Shown here: positions 42,783 to 50,781 of the stretch, in pieces
Layout: each line of letters opens with the position of its first letter
Position numbering within the stretch: position 1 is the first letter of the stretch
Assembly: GCF_002797415.1 (NCBI RefSeq)
Contig: NZ_KZ454944.1
Span: forward strand, 2,994,665 to 3,058,664
DNA length: 64,000 nt
Source: Bacillus alkalisoli
GTDB taxonomy: Bacteria; Bacillota; Bacilli; Bacillales; Bacillaceae_I
Direction: 5' to 3'
The notes under the pieces: generated by a model
Told to the model about the DNA's origin: nothing
The model's database searches: none
Seen by the model: the letters and a program-made list of their open reading frames with translations, nothing else
Program-made: the position numbers and the translations under genes

Positions 42783-43103
42783 ATGGAGAAGAAACCATCG
42801 GTTAATTTGAGTGGAAAAGTTAAAATAGAGGCTGTAGAAAAAGTATTGAATGGAATGTCTGTAAGAGTTGTCGCAGATGAATTTAACGTAACTCGTCAAA
42901 CAGTAAATAGGTGGGTTAATACGTATAAACACAGTGGTCCTAGTGCGTTTAAAGTAGCTACTAATAAGCATGTAAACTCTTTTGATTCAGTGAATTTAGA
43001 TGATAAAAAACGTATTCAACAATTAGAGAAATTATTAAAAGAAAAGGAAATGGAGAACGAAATTCTAAAAAAGTTCCAAACCTTTCTCAAAGAGAAAAAG
43101 TAA
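42783..43103 (+). CDS. IS3-family transposase OrfA
   Basis: 106 aa. Helix-turn-helix at about residues 15-55 (EAVEKVLNGMSVRVVADEFNVTRQTVNRWV) for binding the inverted repeats, then a leucine-zipper-like coil (IQQLEKLLKEKEMENEILKKF) for multimerisation. It ends KEKK with GAAAAAG directly before the TAA stop (43094-43100), a plausible slippery site for the -1 frameshift into the OrfB frame, which is open upstream through this point. Confidence 0.9.
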   Translation: MEKKPSVNLSGKVKIEAVEKVLNGMSVRVVADEFNVTRQTVNRWVNTYKHSGPSAFKVATNKHVNSFDSVNLDDKKRIQQLEKLLKEKEMENEILKKFQTFLKEKK

Positions 43104-43129
43104 GTAAGAAATATGAGTGTATCAACGCT

Positions 43130-43981
43130 TTGAGAAAGGAATATCCAGTGTTTATATTATGTCGTGTATTAGAGGTATCTGTAAGTGGTTATTATGCATA
43201 TCTTAAACGGCCTAAGAAGAAGGTTTCACATGGAGATAAAGAGCTATTTAAAAAGATTAGCAATGTCTTTAAGAAGCACAAGGGAACCTTCGGTGCAAAA
43301 AGGATTGCTGGGTACATGAAAAATAAGATGAGTATCATAGTAAATCATAAAAAAGTAGCTCGTCTTATGAAGGAAGCAAATATGAAAGCCACTGTTAGAC
43401 AAAAAAACACTACGAAAACAGAGAAACAAAAAGCTGCTGGATATGTGTACAATAACCTTCTAGAACGGGATTTTAATGCAGAGTTCCCAAACCAAAAATG
43501 GGTTACGGACATGACTGAAATTAAAGTGTTTAATACGAAATTTTATATTTCAGCGTTAATGGATCTTTTTAATAGAGAAGTTATTGCCTTTGAGATTAGT
43601 TTCAGCCCTGACACTGAGCTTATTAAGCGTACGATCGAAGCCGGTCAAAAGCAGCGTCAGCTAAAGGATTTAGAAGGGGTTACAATTCATAGTGATCAAG
43701 GAAGCGTGTACCGTTCTTTTGAACATAATAAATTGTCGAGAACACTTAAGTTTACCCCAAGTATGTCTAGGAAAGGAAACTGTTGGGATAATGCCGTGAT
43801 TGAAAGTTTCTTTTCTCAATTAAAAGTTGAATTTCCATGTTTCTATCCAAACACTAAAAAGGCTATATTTGAGAAAGATTTAAAGAAATATATCATGTAT
43901 TATAATGAAGAACGAATCCAAAAAGGCCTGGGTTATGACTCACCAAAAGAGTACTATAAAGAGTTTATAAAGGTAGCGTAA
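43130..43981 (+). CDS. IS3-family transposase OrfB (DDE integrase core)
   Basis: 283 aa from a TTG; the functional protein is probably an OrfAB fusion by -1 frameshift near 43097. HTH_21-like N-terminal region, then an rve integrase core with the DDE triad: NQKWVTDMTEI, VTIHSDQGSVY and NAVIESFFSQLK, ending NEERIQKGLGYDSPKEY. No stop or frameshift damages the catalytic part, so transposition competence is likely. Confidence 0.92.
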   Translation: MRKEYPVFILCRVLEVSVSGYYAYLKRPKKKVSHGDKELFKKISNVFKKHKGTFGAKRIAGYMKNKMSIIVNHKKVARLMKEANMKATVRQKNTTKTEKQKAAGYVYNNLLERDFNAEFPNQKWVTDMTEIKVFNTKFYISALMDLFNREVIAFEISFSPDTELIKRTIEAGQKQRQLKDLEGVTIHSDQGSVYRSFEHNKLSRTLKFTPSMSRKGNCWDNAVIESFFSQLKVEFPCFYPNTKKAIFEKDLKKYIMYYNEERIQKGLGYDSPKEYYKEFIKVA

Positions 43982-43997
43982 TATATACAAAAATGAT

Positions 43998-44045
43998 CCC
44001 AGTCATTTGGTGTGGAATTGTGAAATTCCTCACCAAATGACTGGG
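43998..44045 (+). terminator. Long hairpin at the 3' end of the IS
   Basis: CCCAGTCATTTGGTG pairs perfectly with CACCAAATGACTGGG (15 bp), with an inner GGAATT/AATTCC stem. There is no T run after it, so it may act in mRNA protection or block read-through rather than as a normal terminator. Confidence 0.6.
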
Positions 44046-44125
44046 CCACCAAGCGTAAGCGCGGTAGTTATAAGAGAACGTAACTAATTATTTTTTCGAC
44101 TCTATTTTTTGGGGGCTTGACCACA

Positions 44126-44172
44126 GGCACTTGTAACATTCCTGTTACAAATGCCTGGCATTTGTTTTTTCT
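44126..44172 (+). terminator. Terminator hairpin borrowing the right end of the IS
   Basis: GGCACTTGTAACA (first four bases are the IS end) pairs with TGTTACAAATGCC (13 positions, one mismatch); TGGCATTTGTTTTTT follows. Confidence 0.65.
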
Positions 44173-44225
44173 TATATGTTTAGAACCTGTTATAATAGTG
44201 GAAATGCTATTTTGTGTGAGGGATT

Positions 44226-45161
44226 ATGATGATAGAAGGTTTAAGGAAAATATTTAAAGATCAAGTAGTAATAGCAGAATCCCCTAGTAACTTTTTAAAG
44301 TTTGAGTGGTTTGAAAGCTCATCAAGTGAATATATCGGTATTGTTCGGGATGCACTTAAAGATAGAGATGTCATTTGGTTAAATACATTTTTAACTCGCA
44401 TTGAACATGATGAAACACAAATGTCTGAAATAGAGAATTGGTGGTATCAATTCCTTTTTAATAATGAAGTGGACTTGAATGTCGACATGTTAGCGCAAGA
44501 GTTATTTTATCAAGAAAATGATTCTTTTCGTTTTGTACAGTTTCATTATACGAAGGCTTTTTCTCAAGCTGCGGAGTGGAAAGAAGCCATACAATCATTC
44601 TTTGAAGAATCAACGATCGAGATTATATGGCAAGATGACGTTTCGGGCGTTATTATCGAAAAGCAATCGACAGTACAAGAGCCAAATACATATACAGATA
44701 TAATTGAAATGACAGCAGCGGACTTCTATGCGGATGTAAAATTGTTTATCGGCTCTTATCATCCATTTACGAATAAACTTCCTCAGCTTTTTCAATGGGA
44801 GACTAAATGCTTTTCCATTGCTCAAAAATTCGAATCGAAGACAAAACATATACGGTTGGAAAAAGCGATACCATATGTAATGATTCACGAACTAAGCAAA
44901 GCAACCGTAAATGAAATGAAGCAGTCTTTTTTAACTTCTTTTCCAGAAGAAAAAGAACTTCTTATTAGTGTCAAAACGTTTATCGAAAATAACTTAAATG
45001 TTTCATTAACTGCAAAAAAATTATATATGCATCGAAACAGTTTACAATATAGAATCGATAAATTCGTAGAACGAACAGGCATCGATATTAGAAACTTTCA
45101 AGGGGCATTTGTAGCCTACTTAGCAATACTTTTAGTTGAATATGAAAAAGAAGTTGGGTAA
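44226..45161 (+). CDS. PucR/CdaR-type transcriptional regulator
   Basis: 311-aa putative activator. The C-terminal 60 residues form the PucR helix-turn-helix (LISVKTFIENNLNVSLTAKKLYMHRNSLQYRIDKFVERTGIDIR, about 245-290), seen in sugar-diacid and purine regulators. The N-terminal two thirds have no recognisable ligand domain. GAGGG precedes ATG 44226 (a second ATG follows directly and is also possible). It lies just upstream of the MsmX-type ATPase in the same direction but a terminator separates them; a regulatory link is possible, not shown. Confidence 0.82.
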   Translation: MMIEGLRKIFKDQVVIAESPSNFLKFEWFESSSSEYIGIVRDALKDRDVIWLNTFLTRIEHDETQMSEIENWWYQFLFNNEVDLNVDMLAQELFYQENDSFRFVQFHYTKAFSQAAEWKEAIQSFFEESTIEIIWQDDVSGVIIEKQSTVQEPNTYTDIIEMTAADFYADVKLFIGSYHPFTNKLPQLFQWETKCFSIAQKFESKTKHIRLEKAIPYVMIHELSKATVNEMKQSFLTSFPEEKELLISVKTFIENNLNVSLTAKKLYMHRNSLQYRIDKFVERTGIDIRNFQGAFVAYLAILLVEYEKEVG

Positions 45162-45188
45162 CTTGCACAAACAAGTTACTCTTTTTTT
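45158..45188 (+). terminator. Terminator after PucR-like gene
   Basis: GTAACTTG pairs perfectly with CAAGTTAC, then TCTTTTTTT. The stem overlaps the end of the ORF. Confidence 0.85.
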
Positions 45189-45210
45189 GTGCATGTTGTA
45201 CATTGTCCTA

Positions 45211-45224
45211 TTAAAGCGCTTTCG
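45211..45224 (+). promoter_or_regulatory. Candidate CcpA cre site 1 upstream of msmX-like gene
   Basis: TTAAAGCGCTTTCG resembles TGWAANCGNTNWCA, with a symmetric AAAGCGCTTT core and two deviations. Confidence 0.45.
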
Positions 45225-45244
45225 GTAGACTAAGAAGTAAGAAA

Positions 45245-45258
45245 AGAAAACGATTACA
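45245..45258 (+). promoter_or_regulatory. Candidate CcpA cre site 2 upstream of msmX-like gene
   Basis: AGAAAACGATTACA fits 13 of 14 positions of TGWAANCGNTNWCA and ends just before the ribosome site AGGAGG, a position that would act as a roadblock. Confidence 0.5.
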
Positions 45259-45275
45259 AAAGGAGGCCTTTTAAA

Positions 45276-46379
45276 ATGGCTGAACTAAAATTACAAAATA
45301 TTTATAAAGTTTATGAAGGTGATGTAACCGCTGTTGAAGATTTCAACTTACACATTAAAGATAAAGAGTTTATTGTATTCGTTGGTCCATCAGGTTGTGG
45401 GAAATCTACAACTTTACGTATGATTGCTGGACTTGAGGAAATTTCTAAAGGTGACTTTGAAATTGATGGAAAGCGTATGAATGACGTTGCTCCTAAAGAC
45501 CGCGATATCGCGATGGTATTCCAAAACTATGCACTATACCCTCACATGAGCGTATATGATAACATGGCATTTGGATTAAAATTACGTAAAACTCCAAAAG
45601 AAGAAATCGATCGTCGTGTAAAAGAAGCGGCAGCAATCTTAGGATTAGAACAATACTTAGAACGTAAACCAAAAGCATTATCTGGTGGTCAACGTCAGCG
45701 TGTTGCTTTAGGTCGTGCGATCGTTCGTGATGCAAAAGTATTCTTAATGGATGAGCCTTTATCTAACCTTGATGCTAAATTACGTGTACAAATGCGTGCC
45801 GAAATTTCTAAATTACATCAACGTTTAAAAACTACTACAATTTACGTAACACATGACCAAACAGAAGCTATGACAATGGCTACACGTCTTGTTGTTATGA
45901 AAGATGGTATTATTCAACAAGTTGGTTCACCTAAAGAAGTATACGAAAATCCTGAAAACATCTTTGTAGGCGGATTCATCGGTTCTCCAGCAATGAACTT
46001 CTTCAATGGTAAATTAGAAGATGGTTCTTTCCTTCTAGGAGAGCAAAAAATTTCCATCCCTGAAGGAAAAATGAAAATGTTACGTGACAACGGTTATGTT
46101 GGTAAAGAAATCGTACTTGGAATTCGTCCTGAAGATTTCCACGATGAGCCAGTATTCATCGAGTCTTCTGCTGGAACGAAAATTACTGCGAAAATCGAAG
46201 TAGCAGAATTACTAGGTGCAGAGTCCATGCTTTACTCACAAATCGCTGGTCAAGAGTTTGTTGCTCGTGTAGACTCTCGTACAGACGTGAAACCTGAAAT
46301 GAACATCGACTTAGCGATTGATATGAATAAAGCTCACTTCTTCGACTTAGAAACAGAATTGCGTATTCGTAATAAATAG
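45276..46379 (+). CDS. msmX: MsmX/UgpC-type multi-sugar ABC transporter ATPase
   Basis: Shared ATP-binding subunit for several carbohydrate importers. Walker A GPSGCGKST (about residues 37-45), Q-loop FQNYALYPHMSVYDNMAFGL, signature LSGGQRQRVALGRAI, Walker B VFLMDEPLSNLDAKLR, switch His in YVTHDQTEA, and a C-terminal TOBE/MalK-type regulatory domain (about 235-367, GIRPEDF). Codon choice looks biased to strongly expressed codons. AAAGGAGG precedes ATG 45276. No permease genes are next to it, as for the stand-alone msmX of B. subtilis. Two cre-like sites suggest carbon catabolite control. Confidence 0.92.
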   Translation: MAELKLQNIYKVYEGDVTAVEDFNLHIKDKEFIVFVGPSGCGKSTTLRMIAGLEEISKGDFEIDGKRMNDVAPKDRDIAMVFQNYALYPHMSVYDNMAFGLKLRKTPKEEIDRRVKEAAAILGLEQYLERKPKALSGGQRQRVALGRAIVRDAKVFLMDEPLSNLDAKLRVQMRAEISKLHQRLKTTTIYVTHDQTEAMTMATRLVVMKDGIIQQVGSPKEVYENPENIFVGGFIGSPAMNFFNGKLEDGSFLLGEQKISIPEGKMKMLRDNGYVGKEIVLGIRPEDFHDEPVFIESSAGTKITAKIEVAELLGAESMLYSQIAGQEFVARVDSRTDVKPEMNIDLAIDMNKAHFFDLETELRIRNK

Positions 46380-46420
46380 TGATTAGTGGCTAGTTACTAG
46401 TGGTTAGCTCATATCATATC

Positions 46421-46456
46421 AAAACCCCAAAGAATCTAAATTCTTCGGGGTTTTTT
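46421..46456. terminator. Terminator after msmX-like gene
   Basis: AAAACCCC(A)AAGAAT pairs with ATTCTTCGGGGTTTT; T run on plus, A run on minus for the convergent gene. Confidence 0.88.
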
Positions 46457-46498
46457 ATATTTTCATTATTTACTTTCTTTCCTAACCACTATTCACTA

Positions 46499-46741
46499 TT
46501 ATTCCTTAACCGTATATATCGTCTCTTTTTTACAAACCGGACAATTAAATAGATGTAAGCAATCACTGTTCTCGTAAGAATTCATATCCCCATCTACAAG
46601 TTTTAGAACGTCAATATCCATGTACGCACTATAGTCATCTAAAAAGTCTGTTACCTTTCCTACTTCCTCTACAACACTACCGCATTGTGTACAAGTTTGT
46701 TGTGTTGCATCAAATCCGTTGCAAAGTGGACACATCCCCAT
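46499..46741 (-). CDS. Small zinc-ribbon protein, 80 aa
   Basis: Start ATG 46741 with GGAGGG 6 nt upstream (the frame from 46816 is not supported). Three CxxC-type knuckles: CPLC near the N terminus, CTQC at about 17-20, and CPVC near the C terminus, with an acidic middle (LDDYSAYMDIDVLKLVDGD). Probably a structural zinc protein; function unknown. Convergent with msmX. Confidence 0.75.
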   Translation of the reverse strand: MGMCPLCNGFDATQQTCTQCGSVVEEVGKVTDFLDDYSAYMDIDVLKLVDGDMNSYENSDCLHLFNCPVCKKETIYTVKE

Positions 46742-46834
46742 GACTATCCCTCCGATGTTATGTACTATCATTATTTTCCCTTTCACCTTCATTCTTATCC
46801 TTTTTGAAATTCCCACTATTTACCTTAGTTTTTT

Positions 46835-46865
46835 TGAATAAGAAAAAAGAGATTTTCCTATAATA
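46835..46865 (+). promoter_or_regulatory. Candidate sigma-G promoter of the SASP gene
   Basis: TGAATA (-35, 46835-46840), 18-nt spacer, TATAATA (-10, 46859-46865), close to the forespore sigma-G consensus TGAATA-n17/18-CATAMTA. Transcription would start near 46873, placing the tRNA-like element in the leader. Confidence 0.5.
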
Positions 46866-46911
46866 CAAGTAACAACTTAAGCAGCACCAAACAGCAACCA
46901 ACTTCTATCAA

Positions 46912-46976
46912 TGGACCTCGCCGAGCAGGCAGCACTCAACAGTGCTTAACTGGTGCAAATCCAGTTGGTCCAGCCA
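46912..46976 (+). ncRNA. tRNA-like element (tRNA-Gln-related, degenerate) in the sspB leader
   Basis: 65 nt that folds as a shortened tRNA. Acceptor TGGACC pairs with GGTCCA, followed by G and an encoded CCA. The D arm GCC-GAGCA-GGC is cut down. The anticodon-type stem AGCAC/GTGCT has a 6-nt loop TCAACA. The T arm ACTGG-TGCAAAT-CCAGT has the correct 5 bp and 7 nt. The ends (TGG..., ...CCAGCCA) and GCCGAGC...AGGCA recall bacterial tRNA-Gln. The 6-nt loop, tiny D arm and first-pair mismatch next to the T arm argue against a working tRNA. It ends 34 nt before the SASP start codon. Confidence 0.6.
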
Positions 46977-47010
46977 AAAACCATAATTTTTGTGAGGAGA
47001 TGAATCTAAC

Positions 47011-47223
47011 ATGCCAAACCAATCATCTAGAAATTCGTCAAATCAATTAGTAGCACCAGGAGCTCAAGCAGCTATCGACCAAATGAAGTACGAAATCGCT
47101 TCTGAATTTGGTGTAAACCTTGGTGCAGACACTACTGCACGTGCTAACGGTTCAGTAGGTGGAGAAATCACAAAGCGTTTAGTTCAAATGGCTGAACAAC
47201 AATTAGGCGGCGGAAGCTACTAA
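47011..47223 (+). CDS. sspB: Small acid-soluble spore protein, alpha/beta type
   Basis: 70-aa DNA-coating protein of the forespore. Canonical segments: the germination protease site [12 protein letters not shown] (cleavage after Glu) and [30 protein letters not shown] precedes ATG 47011. In B. subtilis sspB lies near yheE/yheF, consistent with this location. A sigma-G-like promoter and a tRNA-like leader are upstream. Confidence 0.93.
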   Translation: MPNQSSRNSSNQLVAPGAQAAIDQMKYEIASEFGVNLGADTTARANGSVGGEITKRLVQMAEQQLGGGSY

Positions 47224-47256
47224 TTAGTATTACCAACTTAATATGAATGGCTTACG

Positions 47257-47284
47257 GTCCTGGACATTTGTCCAGGGCTGTTTT
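47257..47284 (+). terminator. Terminator after sspB
   Basis: CCTGGACA-TT-TGTCCAGG, then GCTGTTTT. Confidence 0.8.
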
Positions 47285-47342
47285 CATGCATGTGTTTAAA
47301 TGGTAGACGAATCCAAAATCCCCTCATAATCCAAACCAAAAA

Positions 47343-47382
47343 TTAAGGCTCCTTACACCCAAAGTTGTAAGAAAGCCTTTAT
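47343..47382 (-). terminator. Terminator of the CNNM/HlyC gene
   Basis: Minus strand AAAGGCTTTCTTAC...GTAAGGAGCCTT then AATTTTT. Confidence 0.78.
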
Positions 47383-47388
47383 GATTTA

Positions 47389-48633
47389 TTAATAATCCCC
47401 AATTTCTACCGTGATTTTTCTAATTCTTCTGCCTTCTACATTCTTAACAGTAACGATTAAATTCTCAAATTCCACTATTTCTCCAATAGCCGGAATATGT
47501 TCTAACTCTTCATAGATCCAGCCACCAATTGTATGACTAGAGGAGGTAACTTTATTAAAATCCATTCCTAGCTCCTTGAAAAAATCTTCTAGAGGATAAT
47601 CTGCGTTGAATTCATATTTACTCTCCGTAATTTTGGTGAAATTTTTTATTTTCTCATCATGCTCGTCCCATATTTCACCGACGATTTCTTCTAAAATATC
47701 CTCTAACGTAATTAGGCCTGATGTACCACCAAATTCATCGATTACAATTGCCATATGCACTTTATTTTTCTGCAACTCAGGTAACAATGTTGCTATCTTC
47801 ATTGATTCTACAACGAATAAAGGTTCGCGTAAAATAGACTTAATGGTCACATCTCCAAACCGAACGAGATGACTTAAAAATTCCCTTTCTGACAAAATAC
47901 CGATAATATTATCAATATTTTCTTCATAAACAGGAATTCGAGAATACCGTTCTTCTAGAAATACGTCTCTAACTTTTTCTATGGACTGTGTTACTTCTAC
48001 GGCCACAATATCTATTCTTGGTTTCAATACTTCTCCAACCATAATGTCATCAAATTCCAACGACCTTGTGACTAATTCCCTTTCATTAAAGTCAATGACT
48101 CCTTCTTCCTGGCTAATATTCACCATCGTAATTAGTTCTTCCTCTGTAACAGACGGTGAATCGTTTCCTTTGAAGGCTCTTGTTACAAATTGTTTTAACT
48201 TTACAAAAAGGAATGTAATTGGTGCAAGTATTTTCATTAGCAAAAATAATATTCCTGCTATGAAAAGGGAGTACGTTTCTGCATTTTCTTTAGCCAGCGA
48301 CTTTGGAAGTATCTCTCCGAAAACTAATACTAATATTGTCACAACAATGGTACTAATAAAAATTCCTTTGCCATCGCCAAAAAGGTCAGTAGCAACCTTC
48401 GTTGAAATAGAAGCCGCTGCTATATTGACAATGTTATTCCCGACCAAAATGGTGGAAAGTGCTTTATCAAAATTCTCCACAATAAAAACAGCCTTTTTAC
48501 TCCCTCTACGTCCTTCAGACTCATAATTACGCAATCGAATTTTGTTTACACTTGAAAAAGCAGTTTCTGCTGATGAAAAAAAAGCAGACAATATGAACAA
48601 AATAATTAATGTTAATATTAGGCCAAAATCCAA
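47389..48633 (-). CDS. CNNM/CorC-HlyC family transporter (YhdP/YugS-like)
   Basis: Membrane protein of the magnesium/cobalt efflux-associated family. An N-terminal CNNM (DUF21) domain with about four helices (ETAFSSVNKIRLRNYESEGRRGSKKA and EILPKSLAKENAE), a CBS pair (about 205-325, RIPVYEENIDNIIGIL and VIDEFGGTSGLITLEDILEEIVGEI), and a C-terminal CorC_HlyC domain (about 345-412). GGAGGGG lies 7 nt upstream of TTG 48633. 414 aa is a little short of MpfA (YhdP). Magnesium export is inferred from the family. Confidence 0.88.
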   Translation of the reverse strand: MDFGLILTLIILFILSAFFSSAETAFSSVNKIRLRNYESEGRRGSKKAVFIVENFDKALSTILVGNNIVNIAAASISTKVATDLFGDGKGIFISTIVVTILVLVFGEILPKSLAKENAETYSLFIAGILFLLMKILAPITFLFVKLKQFVTRAFKGNDSPSVTEEELITMVNISQEEGVIDFNERELVTRSLEFDDIMVGEVLKPRIDIVAVEVTQSIEKVRDVFLEERYSRIPVYEENIDNIIGILSEREFLSHLVRFGDVTIKSILREPLFVVESMKIATLLPELQKNKVHMAIVIDEFGGTSGLITLEDILEEIVGEIWDEHDEKIKNFTKITESKYEFNADYPLEDFFKELGMDFNKVTSSSHTIGGWIYEELEHIPAIGEIVEFENLIVTVKNVEGRRIRKITVEIGDY

Positions 48634-48707
48634 AGAATTTCCCCTCCGCTAAAGGAGTATTTACTTCAGTTTATGTTACCCAATAATTACTAAAGCTATG
48701 AATAAAA

Positions 48708-48740
48708 GATGGGGCTAAGACAAAAAGTCTATAGCCCCAC
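48708..48740 (-). terminator. Hairpin after bmrD
   Basis: GGGGCTA...TAGCCCC with inner AGAC/GTCT. The downstream T run on the minus strand is short (ATCTTTTA), so a weak terminator. Confidence 0.55.
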
Positions 48741-48750
48741 CCTTTACAAA

Positions 48751-50781
48751 TTATCCAGCCAATGTACCTTTTCCTTGTTGAAGTTCGTACATTTGGTAAT
48801 ATCGTCCCGATTCTTGCATCAATTCATCATGGCTTCCTTTTTCTACAATCGTCCCGCGATCTAATACTAATATTTGGTCCGCATTTTTAATAGTAGATAG
48901 TCTGTGTGCAATAATAAAGGTAGTTCTTCCTTTTTTCAACACTTCTAATGCAGCTTGAATAACAGCTTCTGTTTCTGTATCGATACTTGCCGTTGCCTCA
49001 TCTAAAATTAGAATCGCAGGGTCAAATGCGAGTGCTCTTGCAAAAGAGATTAACTGTCTTTGTCCTGAAGATAACGTACTACCTTTTTCAATAACTGGTT
49101 CATCTAATCCTTTTGGTAAGCTCGAAATAAAGTCCCAAGCACCAACGTCTCGTAGTGCTTTTTCCACTTTTTCTCTTGAAATGGTTGGATCATCAAGACT
49201 TACGTTAGAAGCAATTGTCCCTGTAAAAAGAAAAGGATCTTGCAGAACAATTCCCATGTGCTGGCGAATTGCTTGCTTCGGAAGGGTGTTAATATTTACA
49301 CCATCAATTTTTATGCTACCTTCTTGTATATCGTAAAAACGGAACAGTAAGTTCATAATCGAACTTTTACCACTTCCTGTATGACCAACAAGTGCGACTG
49401 TTTCACCTTTGTCTGCTTTAAAGTCAATATTTTTCAACACGTATTCGCCTTCTTTATAACCGAACGATACGTTTTCAAATACGACATTTCCATCATAGCG
49501 AGGATATTTTTCGTCCGAAACCTCGATTCCTACTTCATCCATTAACTCAAATACTCGAGCAGATGAGACCCTAGCTTGCTCTAAGTTCGCTAATTGGTTT
49601 ACCATACCAGTAATCGGTCCGAAAAGTCTTCCTAAATAATCAACGAAAGCGTAAAGTACTCCTAGTGATAAAACAGTCCCAACACCAAGGGAAGCTCCAC
49701 CAAAATACCAAATCAATACTACGAATGAAATGTTTCGTAGTACCCCAACTAAATTATGAGATGTTAATGAATTTAAGCTTAATAGCTTATTTTGATACGC
49801 AAAGTGCTCTTCGTTTAGTTTTTCGAACTCTTCCGTTGAACGTTTTTGGCGTCGGAATGCTTGAATAATCGGCATCCCTTGAATAGATTCGTTAATATAT
49901 CCATTAATATCACTTAACAATGAACGAATTTTATGGTTATATAATGATGCGAATTTTCGATAGAAAATAAACCAAACAACTAAGATAGGTATTAACGCTA
50001 AGCAAATGAATGCTAACTGTGCATCCAGTAAAAATAGTGCAATATAAATACCTGTAATGTAAATAACACTAGCAAAAAAAGTAGCCAATACGGTTACGTA
50101 CAACTCTTTAATTGTTTCTGTATCATTTGTAATACGTGATACTACTTTCCCAGCTGGTAGATGGTCAAAGTATTGAATCGGTAATTTTTGAATTTGAGAA
50201 AATACATCTTCTCGCATTTTTTGAATAATACGGTTTGCAGAAGTTTGTAAATAATAACTTTGCCCATATTGGAAAAATGCTGCTACAACAAGTAATGCAA
50301 AGTAAAATCCAACTAAATAAATTAAATATTTTACTTCAGGTTCATAAAAAGCTAATAACTCTTGACTAGAAAGAGGTGTCGCTTGGTACTCCGCACGCTC
50401 TTCCCCTCTTGTAACAACTAAATTCCCTTCTTGTATCGTTCTTTCCCCTTCAAAGGAAATGGAAGATGGTACATAGTAAAACTCTCTAGATACTTGCACA
50501 ATTCGAACTCTATCTTCCGTTGCTAGTACTGCATCGGTTGCTCTATCTTCACGGATATATAATTGCCCATCATACAAGACACTGTCTTTCACTTCGTTTT
50601 CAATAGGAATCCACTCTTTTTCAATCCCCATAATATGTTGGTCAATCATTCTTTTTGCAATAAATGGACCTGTTAACTCTGCTGCTACTGCTATGGAAAG
50701 CATGATTAACGCAATAATAATGACTTTCTTTTGCGTTAAAGCATAGTTTAACAGTCTTTTACCTGTCTTTTTTTCTGTCAT
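48751..50781 (-). CDS. bmrD: BmrD (YheH), heterodimeric multidrug ABC exporter subunit
   Basis: ABC half-transporter, 676 aa. A large extracytoplasmic insert between helices 1 and 2 (about 45-140) is typical of BmrD. Six helices, then the NBD with Walker A GHTGSGKSS, a non-canonical signature LSSGQRQ, Walker B LILDEATASID with intact catalytic Glu, and AHRLST. ATG 50781 overlaps the bmrC stop by 4 nt. Matches B. subtilis YheH (about 673 aa). Confidence 0.93.
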   Translation of the reverse strand: MTEKKTGKRLLNYALTQKKVIIIALIMLSIAVAAELTGPFIAKRMIDQHIMGIEKEWIPIENEVKDSVLYDGQLYIREDRATDAVLATEDRVRIVQVSREFYYVPSSISFEGERTIQEGNLVVTRGEERAEYQATPLSSQELLAFYEPEVKYLIYLVGFYFALLVVAAFFQYGQSYYLQTSANRIIQKMREDVFSQIQKLPIQYFDHLPAGKVVSRITNDTETIKELYVTVLATFFASVIYITGIYIALFLLDAQLAFICLALIPILVVWFIFYRKFASLYNHKIRSLLSDINGYINESIQGMPIIQAFRRQKRSTEEFEKLNEEHFAYQNKLLSLNSLTSHNLVGVLRNISFVVLIWYFGGASLGVGTVLSLGVLYAFVDYLGRLFGPITGMVNQLANLEQARVSSARVFELMDEVGIEVSDEKYPRYDGNVVFENVSFGYKEGEYVLKNIDFKADKGETVALVGHTGSGKSSIMNLLFRFYDIQEGSIKIDGVNINTLPKQAIRQHMGIVLQDPFLFTGTIASNVSLDDPTISREKVEKALRDVGAWDFISSLPKGLDEPVIEKGSTLSSGQRQLISFARALAFDPAILILDEATASIDTETEAVIQAALEVLKKGRTTFIIAHRLSTIKNADQILVLDRGTIVEKGSHDELMQESGRYYQMYELQQGKGTLAG

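Larger units (their letters stand above)
42699..44129 (+). mobile_element. IS3-family insertion sequence, about 1.43 kb
   Basis: Terminal inverted repeats TGCCAGTAGTTGACCCCC (left) and, reversed, TGCCTGTGGTCAAGCCCCC (right), starting TG and ending CA as usual for IS3. Two ORFs, orfA (42783-43103) and orfB (43130-43981), encode an IS150-like transposase. The flanking triplets are AAG and CTT, so no direct target duplication is visible. Near the right end is a hairpin (43998-44045) that could block read-through. The element looks intact. Confidence 0.92.

Noticed and set aside
46912-46976. Functional tRNA gene
   Set aside because: Only a 3-bp D stem, a 6-nt anticodon loop and a 2-nt variable region; kept as a tRNA-like element.
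47981-48526. 181-codon ORF antisense to the CNNM/HlyC gene
   Set aside because: A shadow of the real gene with its clear CNNM, CBS and CorC motifs; no ribosome site.
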